Below, piece after piece: positions 43,891 through 55,215 of a stretch of 64,000 nucleotides of DNA. The position numbers and the translations under genes were made by a program. The notes under the pieces are model-generated. The model ran no database searches, had not been told where the DNA came from, and saw only the letters and a program-made list of their open reading frames with translations. Positions within the stretch are counted from its first letter, which is position 1. Every line of letters starts with the position of its first letter. Source of the stretch: Meandrina meandrites (Eukaryota; Cnidaria; Anthozoa; Scleractinia; Meandrinidae); the NCBI GenBank assembly GCA_963693305.1, contig OY855905.1, positions 25,161,937 to 25,225,936 on the forward strand, written 5' to 3'.

Positions 43891-44910
43891 TACCAGCTTG
43901 ATGATCACACCAGATAAACTACATTCTGGGGGTGAAACCATGTATTTTTACTAGTCTCTTTATGGTCAGTCAAAATTATTTTTGGGATAAGTGTTGGGAA
44001 AAGTAAATTTTATGGGTGGCAACAACACGGCTTTTGTTCTCTTTAGACACCTCAGAATAGCACAAAGTAACTGGTCCCCCACCCCAGGTTTGCCCAGGTT
44101 AAGGAAGTTTTGAATTGGTCATTGCATTGTATGATGTAAACCAAGTTCTGCTTTAGATTTTACAATACCACAGACATGCTTGCTTGTAATTATCTATACA
44201 TGTTCATATAATTGGCTCATAGGCAAATATTGGATTTGAAAATTTTGGAAGTGGATAACATCTTGTTTTATGTTTATAATCTACGTTACATGTACGTTTT
44301 TTACTGTATTTCCTCTGTTGTGCGTCCCAGGGGCTAATATAACTTTTTGGCCATCCTGCCACCAACGGGTCATTTTTTAGGATGAGTTCTTATTAGAATG
44401 AGGAGGTTGGGGGACAGGGTGGTTCTATGTATGTGGGGGGGGGGGGGGGGGTGGTTAATGCGTGAAGGGAGCTCAGGTTCTCACGTCAATCTGCAAACCA
44501 CTAGGGAGAAGGGTGGGAAACTTGTCTCTAAATTTCTTCAAAGTAAAGATCTGTTATTATATGATCAAGCATATGACTGATTGATATTTACCATCAACAA
44601 AATAACCCAACATTCAGAGCAAAAGCAAGAAAATTCCTAAGATGAAGAAAGGGTTTCTTTTGGGGGAATGTGGGTGTGAGGGGTATGGATACATTTGTTT
44701 ATTTGAGAAATACAACCAGCATTGTATGTATAAAACATATATTGCTGATATATTGTTGGACACCATCTCCCCCCTCACCTCTCCGGGTTTTGAGCAGGAC
44801 TTGATGTATAACAATCAATTTTAATTGATGTTTGTAGCTAAAAATGGAGGCACTGGGTACTGAGAACATAGGATTACTTTAAGTTGGCGGAAAGTCTACA
44901 GACGGGGTGG
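43891..44910. other. Non-coding stretch with a G run
   Basis: A run of about 18 G lies at 44435-44452. No gene seen. Confidence 0.4.
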
Positions 44911-45395
44911 GAAGAGAGATTGTACAGGTGTCACAAAGTTGTGAGAAATAAAAATCACTAATGGAGGGTAAGGGAATAAGTAAATGAGTAGGTCAGATCC
45001 TCTCCACCTGCCCCTATCTCCTACCCCTACCCCCTGCCCCCTAACCCTGTAACCCCCTGTCCCCTACCCCTTGCCCTCTAACCTGTGCCTCCTAATCCAT
45101 GCCTTCCTTTCCCCCCCCATCCCTGAAAAGAGAGATTCTGAAGGTGTCACAAAGTTGTGAGAAATAAAAACGAGAGAGGAAAAGTACAAAGAAGCACAAA
45201 ACACTAATGGAGGGTAAGGGAATAAGTAAATAAGTAGGTCAGATCCTCTCCCCCTGCTCCTATTTCCTGCCCCTGCCCCCTAACCCCTGTACCCCCTAAT
45301 CCCCTGCCACCTTACCCCCTGCCCCCTAACCCATGCCCCCAACTCCCCGCCCCTAGCCCCCCGCCCCCTGTCCCGTCACCCCTGAAAGGGATTTC
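44911..45395. repeat. Duplicated block with C-rich minisatellite
   Basis: Two copies (about 44911-45120 and 45128-45395) share GGTGTCACAAAGTTGTGAGA, CTAATGGAGGGTAAGGGAA and GTAGGTCAGATCCTCTCC. Each ends in CCCCTGCCCCCTAACC repeats of about 7-16 bp. Confidence 0.88.
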
Positions 45396-46540
45396 TGTGT
45401 ATTTTTGTACTCACTATCCATAACCCAATCACGTACCATTTAGATCACAGGTCAAAAATAGATAAACATGGGAGTGGGTGGGGGCCTCTATGGATGGGGA
45501 TTATTTATTTAAGGATTGTAGTGGAATTTTTTGAATTCACTACACTTTTCAAAGAAAAAATAAATGGAGGTTTTTGCATTTGTTCTTGACGGGTGTTAGC
45601 TGCCAACAAAATCCACTGCCATTCAAACTGAAATCCCTGAAGGAAGTTGCAGTTCTGGATAATACAAACATAGGTAAAAATAGATGGGTGGGGTGTTTTG
45701 GGGGGGGCTTAATAAAGGAAGGGGCTAAATTGAGGAAATACAGTATTTTCTGGTTTTAAAATGTAGATAAAATGTTGTTTGAAGTCTTTTTGAACAACTA
45801 CAATATTAAAATTGTTATATCCACCATTTACATTCTGCTTGGCTGTGCATGTCTGTGGTACTTGTAGTTACTATACAGTGGCCCATGTGTACAAATACAG
45901 GGTTCAAAATAAAATTTCGTTTTTAGCCTGAATTTGTCGGCTTTTTTGTCAAGGCTCATTTTTTTCCCGGCTGTTAAGCTAGAGCCATGCGTTTTCAAGG
46001 GACACAATCCATATGCATACATGACGTACCCATAGGCTTGCAATGCATTCTGGGGCGATTTCAAATACAGTCGGCCATTTGCAAGTTTTCCGAACTGAAA
46101 ATATTTTACGGCAAAGCAAAAGAATGGATTGGAGCAATTTGACTTCTTTTCTTACTTTGAATGTTTGAGAAGTAAATAAGATCTTCCAATATAATTTTCT
46201 GGAGGGACACAATACCCGAGAAGGTGGGGCGGCCCGTTATTTATCTTAACACAGAAATGAAGTTGCCACATTGGCGACTAAACCGCAAAACCAGAAGTTT
46301 TAGTCGCCAAAGATGAAAGTTTGGTCGCGTTAGCCACCAGTGAGTCGCACTTTCTAGCCCTGTAGCTGCTTTATTGTCTGATATAAAATGTTTCCTTCAA
46401 CTTACAGCAACTTTGATTTCAGTTGACCGATCAAGGCATGATATTTTATATTTCTTCGGTAAAAAGTAGCCGGCAAGTGTCGTCAAAGTGCCGGCTACCG
46501 CCGACAGCCGGCTGCTATTTTGAACCCTGAAATATATACT
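45396..46540. other. Non-coding stretch, nothing recognisable
   Basis: No exon or well-defined repeat seen. Confidence 0.4.
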
Positions 46541-46682
46541 ACTTATTAACCAAGAGTGAGGTCATTACAGGGAAATCTCACACCGAGGCCTTGATGTATT
46601 GACCGAGCGATAGCGAGGTCAATACATCAAGGCCGAGGTCTGAGATTTCCCTGTAATGACCAAACGAACGAGGTTAATAAGT
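46541..46682. repeat. Long palindrome
   Basis: Arms 46541-46607 and 46612-46682 carry GGTCATTACAGGGAAATCTC and CTTGATGTATTGACC or complements. Ends ACTTATTAACC and GGTTAATAAGT. Confidence 0.88.
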
Positions 46683-48153
46683 TATTTATTATATGGCCTT
46701 TTTAGCGCTGACAAAAGGGAAATGTTTTTCAATATCCGCTTGCTCGCGCAAGAGGTCATTCGAGGTCATACGATCCAAACCAGAAGAAACGGTTTCTTTG
46801 ACAATGAAGCAATTTTTGTCTTCATTATGCCAAGATCTAGGGCAAATTTAACCACTTTAATTTTCACAAAACAAACTGACCTGTGTTTACAAGTGTTTGA
46901 CCCTTAAAAAGTTATAAAAAGCTAAGGCAAGAAAAATTTTCATAATGCCCGGTCATTACAAGAAAATCTTGCCCGCTCATCAGCCAATCAGAGCGCGCGT
47001 ACTATTGTAGCCATATAATAACTCTTTTTAATACATTCCTTATCCCTTCAGCTTGTTCCAAAAAGATAATTTAGCAATTTTGCCAGAACTACTGTTAGAT
47101 AAGTTTAAGTCGTAAACCCTTAGGGGAAAGGCATGTTGTTTATTTTCAAAATTTCACATTTCCAAAACATCACAAAGTTTTTGTTTTGATCTCTTCTAAA
47201 TTCTCATTTCTTTGGAATGCAGAAAATAGAATTTAATTCCACTTAGTTGTCAAACATTTCTTCCAGGGAATTTCCAAAGCTAAAAGAATCAAATATTCAA
47301 AAATGGCAGTGAAGATATTTAGCTCGTATTTCAACTAAATTCTCGTTACTTTGAATTAAATAAATTATTAATGAATGCAAAAATTAAAAAGAAGAGCTGA
47401 TTCCACTTTGTTGTTCAATTGTTTTAGGGGGCATTTTTTTTCCAAATGTCCAATAGCTGAATTCATAATTCATTTATTGTCTAATACTCGCAAAATGTCC
47501 CAGAAAACGTTATACATCGTTTCAGTTTTATTTTGGCTAATTATCTTTGTCTGAATATGGGCCACTGTACAGTTTATAATGTGGGAGAATCACTGCTGAA
47601 GTACATTGTCTGTTATAAAACATTCTGAAACACAAAGACGCATTTAACGGCATATTTAAGGACGGTGCTAAGGGTTTTATTCCCTAAATTTGGATGCAAA
47701 TTAACCTCTAGTCATATTTGCTGATTGTCCAGAAATAATGTAAAATTCTTTAAATTATCTGCAAATTTAAAATAATTACCAACAAATTAGAATTTTGCAT
47801 TTATTCTCAAGCCAGTAGTGTTTCTTTGTGTTTAATACCTTGGGTTAGCTGCTGTATTTGTAAGGTACAAAATGCTATTAGTTGCTCAGTTGTTTTCTCG
47901 GATAATTATTTTGAAGCAAACTTTGAAACGTCTAACAGAATTGTCATTGTCAGATGGAATATAAAATATTAATGTTTACTATAGTGCACGTTTTTTGTAG
48001 AATTAGCATTTCTTTGCACACTTTCATCTCGTGGAAGGGTTTTGTTTATTTTCAAGTAGTAACAAGCAAAGCGCGACACATAAATTCTAGAATTTCACAT
48101 CAAAACAGTCCATTTCGTGTTGTGTCTTCAGCATGAAAAGCGAAGACTAAGGA
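46683..48153. other. Non-coding stretch, nothing firmly recognisable
   Basis: TTATTTATTATATGGC (near 46682) and GCCATATAATAACTC (near 47021) could be inverse ends of a degraded element of about 350 bp that includes the palindrome's right edge. No exon seen. Confidence 0.4.
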
Positions 48154-48395
48154 ACGGACCATTACTTTATTGAGGGGTGGGGGTGGGTGGGGCAATTTTC
48201 CAAAAAAGAAAATCCTGCCCAGAAAAAAAGACTGAAAAGAAAGTCGTGCAAGGAGAGCCATGGGGAAAAATCATGCAAGCCATTTCTACAATCCAGGTCC
48301 TGTGTTTGACTTTAAAAATTCTTTCACAAGCTCTCAGCCCAAGAAAAAAATCTTGCACAACCACCCCTCTCCCCCTCAAAAAAAAAATGGTCCGT
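48154..48395. mobile_element. Short inverted-repeat element, 242 bp
   Basis: ACGGACCATT...TTGAGGGG at the left is repeated in inverse at the right (CCCCCTCAAA...AATGGTCCGT). No clear target duplication. Open frames inside are artefacts. Confidence 0.65.
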
Positions 48396-49879
48396 CACTC
48401 GGCTAACAGTCTTGCGTCACGTTAATGTGTAGGCGTTGTGTGACAGTTAAAAGGTGGAAAATTAGATACACTTGAGCAACTAATTACAGGTTGTACTTTG
48501 TAAATATTTTAGCGAAAACGCGGAAGAGGTATAGTGAGAGTTTTAAGGCAGACAATTTAAGTTTGTGGTAGGTTTCTTGAAAGCAGAACTTAGTTTGTTG
48601 TCCTGTTATACAGTGTAATTTATCATGCAACCAGTCTCGCAATTCTCTTAAAAGCAGCGTGCCAAGTTGCGGCGTGTTGCGTACTGTTACATGGTCACAC
48701 TTTGCTACAACGGTTGAAGAGAGTTAGCTCTACTTTCTATAGCCGTTGAAGCGACTGGTTTTGACCGTTGCACGGTGTGTTTACACGGCGTTATGTTCCA
48801 TTTAACTTGTCACGCCGTTTTCGAGAAGATTGCGGGACATGTTGCGTGATAGATTACACTGTATAGCAGGACTTTGTCATGAACATGAGTGTTTACCTGG
48901 TTAGAAATGGTGGATTGTTGGTAAAACGACAACACAAGAACTGACTTTTTGTCTCTTTATTCGCATTTTATTGTGTTTAAAAAAAAAATAAAAATCTAGC
49001 CGATCTTGTCCTTGCTTGAGAAGTTGTTTTCACTCTGCTCTGAGTTAAAGTGTTTCTTTTGTTCCTCTTTAATATTCCAACTTTAAAGTCCCGGTTTGTT
49101 TGGCCGATTCGCCATCTTTGATGACGGCACTTGACGCACTTTAACGATATGGCCGTTTGCACCCAAGTGGAAGTGGCATAATGAGGGGTGGCGAGAGTTT
49201 ACTCTCCATGCCTCCTCGGTTTCAATTAACTACGTCACAATACCACACTTATTTGAATTTGGAATATTCATTAGTTTTGAGAGTCGCAATTAATATGCGA
49301 AATATTAATGCAAAAATAATAAAATTTCAAGAAGTTTGTTATTAACCAATGTATCTAGAATTTCCGTCAGAAGGACAGGAAAAACCGAAGTGCTAAATTA
49401 CAAATCATGTCCAGTACATTTCCATGGAGATCAAGAAAAGAATCGAACACAGAAAACCACTAATCTAACTCCCCGACCAAACCTCCTGCCGACTGTCATC
49501 CCACAAACTTCACCAAAAGAACACAAGTCATTTGAAACTCTCCCGTCAAAGCTGATACAAGTTCAGGCGTTTTCTAACGCCTATACTTAAATAAGAGAAA
49601 GAATTTTGTGTTAAAAGATTAGCTGTTTGTTTTGGACGTTCAAACCCAAGATACATTGCTGAAGTCAATTATGCGGAAGCAAACGGGCGATTTTCAAAAT
49701 GACCTAGAATTGCATAAGGCGCTTTATGTTGATAAGAAAATAGTTGCGTTTAAGAATCGAATTATTTTTCGAAAGAAGTCGGTTACCAAAATGTTTTGCG
49801 CGCAGATTTCAAGCCTAATTAAATATTCAAGATTCGAATGGCCTTCAAGCCACGATGGAATTTTGAAAGTAATATGTGT
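48396..49879. other. Non-coding stretch, no supported gene
   Basis: Short open frames at 49336-49590 and 49632-49910 look moderately protein-like but have no recognised domain and no consistent exons around them. Confidence 0.35.
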
Positions 49880-50395
49880 TATTGTAATTTGTAAATTTGG
49901 GTTTGAATAGCATTGAACAACGAAGCATACTCGGGAACTCGGGGCAGTAAGTCGGGGCAAGACGAAGTAAATCGAGCGACAAAATCGGCGCGAAGAATAT
50001 TTTACGCCGATCTTGCCGCTCGGCTCATATCGTCTCGTCCCGACTAACTGCCGATTAGTTACCGAGAATGAAAAAAAGTATTACAAATAAATGAAGAAAG
50101 AAAGTTTTCCTCGTTTAATTTTGTTTTGAATTCAACATAATCAATTCGCCTATTATAGTAATTTGTAAATTTCGGTTTGAATAATATTGAATAACGAAGC
50201 ATAATCGGGAACTCGTGGCTGTTAGTCGTGGCAAGACAAAGCAAACCAAACGGCAAATCGGCGCGAAGAATATTTCGTGCCAATCTTCCTGCTCGGTTTA
50301 CATCGTCTCGCCCCGATTAACTGCCGCTTGGCTCCCGAAGATGGCAACGAAGCTAAAAAAAGTAATCGAAATAAATGAGGAAAAAAGGTAATTTG
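49880..50395. repeat. Tandem duplication, unit 274 bp, each with a hairpin
   Basis: AATTTGTAAATTT at 49886 and at 50160 starts two diverged copies. Each contains TCGGGAACTCG, AAATCGGCGCGAAGAATATT and a later inverse part (CTCGTCCCGACTAACTGCC), so each copy folds back on itself. Confidence 0.82.
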
Positions 50396-53300
50396 TTTTG
50401 GAAATAAACATACAAAAATTCGGCTATGAAATTAAAAAAAGTTGAATTTATCTTTGGTTGCTAAACAGAGTTTTTCAAATATAATTTCGAGTTTTGAACT
50501 ACAAGATGGGAAATTACCCTGCGAAATCAAAATTGAGCTTTAAATTTAGTTAATGAAGATTTCGAGACAGTCTTGTTTTAGAAGTCAAGATAAACAATTG
50601 GCCTAAGAAATCAAACGTCGAATAAAATAACATTATTTAGTTTTAGAAGAAAATCTTTGAGGTTTAATTTGAGGATTTGGAAGACAAGATGAACAATTCG
50701 CCTACTACAGAAAAATCGAAAATAGCTTTGGTTTGGATAAACAATCGGCCTAAGTTTCAAAATTCGACCACTGAAAATGGAAATATTTCTTTCATTAAGT
50801 AGACTAAATTTCCGAAAACTTCATTACTAACCAGCGTAGCCTCCTTCGCAGCCGTCACGCTAGTACGTCACGCAACACTCCTGGAAAGGATCATTGCGTG
50901 ACGATTCACACAACAGATGCGCGGGAGACTTCAGATTAACTCATTTTAAGTTAATCTGAGAAAGAAATAAGTTGTTATTTCAAAGAATTGACATTTTTGT
51001 TTTGAACTAGGAAAAGAAAAAGAAAGAAAACCCCTAAACAGGTATCAGCTCGTTCAGAAGGATCCCAGATGACTATTAGCTCAATCTAGTGTCGCTTGTG
51101 AAAATCCAGTCAAGCCAGATTAATGACATTCCTTGTTCTAAACTAGCCCCAACATCCAGGAAATGTACCAACCATGGCCTGCACTAAAGCACTACTGTTT
51201 TACGTCCTCCACAACGGAAGATTTCCAGATGCATTGATTGCAAACAAACATCTTTGAAAACCAATTGGAATAAAAGTGTGGTATTCTGACGTAGTTAAGT
51301 AAAGCCGAAAAGACATGAAAAGCAAACTCTCACCTCCCCTCATGATGCCTCCTCCACTTGAGACCAAACAACCAAATCATCAAAGTGGCCAAGTGTCTCC
51401 ATCAAAAACGAACGGATCAGATAAACTCGCCAGGATTTCTCAGTTGGAATGTTGCAGAGGAACTTTAGAAACACCCACCTCAGAGCAAGAGTTTCCACAA
51501 CTCTGCAGGGACGTTGATCAGCTAGATAAAAATGTGACCATTTGTAATGTGTGCAGGTGTGTGGGCCATCTCAGTTCCTGAAAATAATCTAAAAAATACT
51601 AAATAGAGTGGAAGCCATAAAATCCACAAAAAGAAACAAAACAAGCTCATTGGCACAGTAAAAACTCGAAAGGAAAATGCCTACCCCACTTTTGCCCCTG
51701 TCATTGTAATATAAAAGAGCAATAATAGTACTTTAACATACACTATGCTTTAAGACACTGGGGGAGATATACAATTTTTCTGTAGAAAAAAATGTCCTTT
51801 GACGGTACCTAAAAGGCAATACCTAAGGTTAAAGGCAACTTAACGACCCTAAAAGAGAGAAATTTCTCTTTAGTTTCTTACTATGTTACTGCGAGGCAGT
51901 AATATGTAGGACAAACTTGGCAAAGCCAACTAGATTCTAAGGGGTAGTTCTATACCAGAATAGCTCTGTCTATTCCCGATTAACTGTTAAGTACTTTTCA
52001 TGTGTTAATATGAATTGTTTATGTCTGTGCCAATAAGCTTGTTGTGACACCTTTAAACAAAGGAGGCTTAAAAAAACCATCAATAAGAACCTAAGCTCAG
52101 AATTTGTCATTTGCAATAGATTGGGTAAGAAATGTTAAATTTGCATGAAAGTAAAAAAATTGAATTTGCAAAATGCTGGAGATTGATATGGAATTAATAA
52201 TTTGCTAATCAGACAATAATATTGAATTTAATTCGTAAAAATGTATAATTAACAGCTAAAGTAGTTTTATAAAGCCTCCTTTGTGAAAGGTGAAAAAAAA
52301 ACATTGTAGTCTCAAGTACCATCATACTATTCCTGTGATGTGAAAAAATTTCCTTTGAGATTTTTATAGTGTAAAAAATTAATAATAACAATCTAGCCCC
52401 ATCCAAGAAAGTAGCAAACAGTGAGAAGAAAATTAACTGACAGAGTTAATTTAACGTACGAAAAGATGAAATAAAGGCCAAGAGCATGACGGACATTGAA
52501 ACTACAATGTATCTTACCTTGTAAAATCAAGAAAAATATTTTCTTATCTATAAGTTTCCTATTGAGCAGCTAACCTAATTTGGATTATATAAAACCATGA
52601 AACGTTCTGCTGAGCAAGCCAAGTTACTTGGCATTCTGGCAACCTTATTTAAATCCCAAATGAGCAAAAAAGCAGAATAATATTTGCCCCCACTGAAATT
52701 CAAATTGTTGGTTGGTCAATTTTGGGAAAAATGATATGAAAGAAGTCAAAAAATTAGAGGAAAGTAGTAAGTACAATCAACATTGTTGCTGCTGTTGTTC
52801 CTGTTAAACAAAATTAGCAAAAATTAATGTTTTATTTGCTTAAATTTATTTTAAGAGCAACAGGGGCAGTTGATGGAGGTGGAAGAAAGTTAAAATGATG
52901 GGAAACATGCAAACGAAAGGTTTGCAAGAGAAAAGATATGAGCCGAGCTCTTGCATTTTTGGCTCACCAAGTGTCTCCAAGTGCGAAGTTACGCATTGAG
53001 ACAAAATAATATGATTGAATGTAAATGTCAGAATATAATTTAAAACTGCTCAATAGGAACCTTGTAAAGAAGAATAAAATTTTGAACTGAGTTTTCATAA
53101 GCAAATAAGTGGCTTCAGTAAGATTAAATTTCTCCTGATGCTTACATTGTTTCAAATTTGAAATAAATCTAGTGGTCTTCAAAATAAAATAACTGTTATA
53201 GTAATTGAATTTGAGTAGCTATTATCCGAAAAAATGTAAAAAAAATTGTTGGATTTGAGAAAATGCAATGATCTTAGAACAATGCAGCAGCATACCAAAA

Positions 53301-53985
53301 TTTTAGTCCTATTTCCCATAATGTGTACATCACAATGTCTGCACACATGAATAGACAATAATAAACATAAAATTAATTTAAATTTTTTCTAATGGAATAG
53401 GTTTTAGCTGAGCACCTCAATGGGTATTTCCAATATGAGTATTTCAATATGAGTCTTTTTAATGTAAATCGAGTCTTTTTTTGTTAAAATTTGATGTTGT
53501 CATTTTTTACAAACGAGTTTCAGTCTTGTGAGAGGCAAAAATATATTTGTATACAAGAAGAGAAAATCAAATGTTATATTTAATTGAAACAAATTCAGTC
53601 TCAACAAATTGAATTTGGTGATGATTCCCATCAGCAAAACAACTGATCCCAATGTCTGGGATCACTTAATTCTACTAGGAAAACAAAGTCTGATGTCATG
53701 AACAAAGAGATAGTTTTGGTATCAAAATAGGTCAATATGTTTTTATTGTAGAAAATGAGACAAAAGATACTGATAGGAAGGAATTTATAAACAAGCCACC
53801 TATTTGCAAATGAATGGCACACACAACACACACCGGCCAGTGCAATACTCTGTTTATATTAGTAGCCACATGTGCATCAAAGCAAAATAATTTGAGTTAA
53901 TTTCTCAATGCTCTTTTGGCCTTTTTTGGTAAGTTAGTTATGATGGCAGGTTTGTTTGTTGGTTGGTTAATAGCTTGGTAGTCTG
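50396..53985. other. AT-rich stretch, no supported gene
   Basis: An 88-residue Pro/Ser-rich open frame at 51315-51581 is the only protein-like piece. No splice-consistent partner found. The rest is AT-rich without recognised repeats. Confidence 0.35.
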
Positions 53986-54009
53986 GTAGCTTTGTAGCTT
54001 GGTTGGTCA

Positions 54010-54695
54010 GTTGGTTGGTAGGTAGGTAGGTAGGTAGGTAGGTAGGTAGGTAGGAGGTAGGTAGGTAGGTAGGTAGGTAGGAGGTAGGTAGGTTGGTTAG
54101 TAGGTAGGTAGGTAGGTAGGTAGGTAGGTAGGTGATTGATTGAATGATTGATTGGTTGGTTGGTAGGTAGGAAGGTAGTTAGTTAATTAGGTAGGAAGGT
54201 AGGTAGGTAGGTAGGTAGGTAGGTACAGTAGGTAGGTTGGTAGGTAGGTTAGTTGGTTTGGTTGTTAGCCGGGTTGGTTGGTGGGTAGGTAGGTACATAG
54301 GTAGGTTGGTAGGTACAGTAGGTAGGTTGGTAGGTAGGTTAGTTGGTTTGGTTGTTAGCCGGGTTGGTTGGTGGGTAGGTAGGTACATAGGTAGGTTGGT
54401 AGGTACAGTAGGTAGGTTGGTAGGTAGGTTAGTTGGTTTGGTTGGTAGGTAGGTTAGTTGGTTTGGTTGTTACCCGGGTTGGTTGGTAGGTAGGTAGGTA
54501 GGTAGGTAGGTACAGTAGTAGGTTGGTAGGTACAGTAGGTAGGTTGGTAGGTAGGTTAGTTGGTTTGGTTGTTAGCCGGTTCGTAGGTAGGTAGGTAGGT
54601 AGGTAGGTAGGTAGGTAGGTAGGTAGGTAGGTAGGTAGGTAGGTAGGTAGGTAGGTAGGTAGGTAGGTAGGTAGGTAGGTAGGTTGGTTGGCTGC
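54010..54695. repeat. (GTAG)n array with a 90-bp internal repeat
   Basis: Tetranucleotide GTAG/GTTG over about 690 bp. From 54231 a 90-bp unit (starts at 54231, 54321, 54411) contains GGTTTGGTTGTTAGCCGGG and GGTAGGTACATAGG. Long open frames on both strands are repeat artefacts. Confidence 0.92.
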
Positions 54696-55215
54696 TTATC
54701 CCAATTTGCTTAATGACCTTAGAAGCCTACAGAATCTGTATCACTTTGTGCACATGCAGCTAGGTAATAAACAGTCAGTATTTGTGTTACATTGTAGAAC
54801 AAATGTTTACCATGAATAATCAAAGCATCTTTACAAACAATTTGGTGAAAAGGTGCACAAATGAGTTGTGGGTAATTTTGTTGAATTGTAATAAGGAAAT
54901 GCAAAATAACTATTCTAATGCTCCATGGCAAACACTTGTATATGAACAGTCGTCTGGTATAATATTACCATAACATATATTTGTAGTTCAGCTTAAGTGG
55001 AAGTTCTTAATCATCAAAGGCCTGCTTGCTGTCCATTTTCCGTCCTCAGTCCTCTATTCTGTCCTTTTTCCTCCCTCCTGGATCCTGGGATCATCTTTCT
55101 TGGTCCCCTGTGCTTAACCGTCTGAGCTAAATCCTCAGTCTTCCATTCTCACTTCCAGTTTCAGCTGCAACAAACCTGGAAACCAGTAATAAACAAGTAT
55201 GGTAAGTATTTTTAC
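54696..55215. other. Non-coding stretch, no supported gene
   Basis: CCCTGTGCTTAACCGTCTGA near 55107 is, in reverse, a tRNA-like A box (TCAGACGGTTAAGCAC), perhaps a SINE fragment. Confidence 0.35.

Noticed and set aside
49336..49910. Two consecutive plus-strand open frames of 84 and 92 residues
   Set aside because: No recognised domain, and the second runs into the 274-bp duplication.
51315..51581. 88-residue Pro/Ser-rich open frame, MKSKLSPPLMMPPPLE
   Set aside because: Protein-like composition, but no domain, no phased neighbouring exon and no promoter sign. Could be a real exon; not supportable from sequence alone.
54179..54452. Open frames of repeated [16 protein letters not shown] and [13 protein letters not shown]
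   Set aside because: Simple-repeat translations of the GTAG array.
54010..54695. Telomere-like array
   Set aside because: GTAG/GTTG units do not match TTAGGG or another known telomere repeat, and the array is internal.
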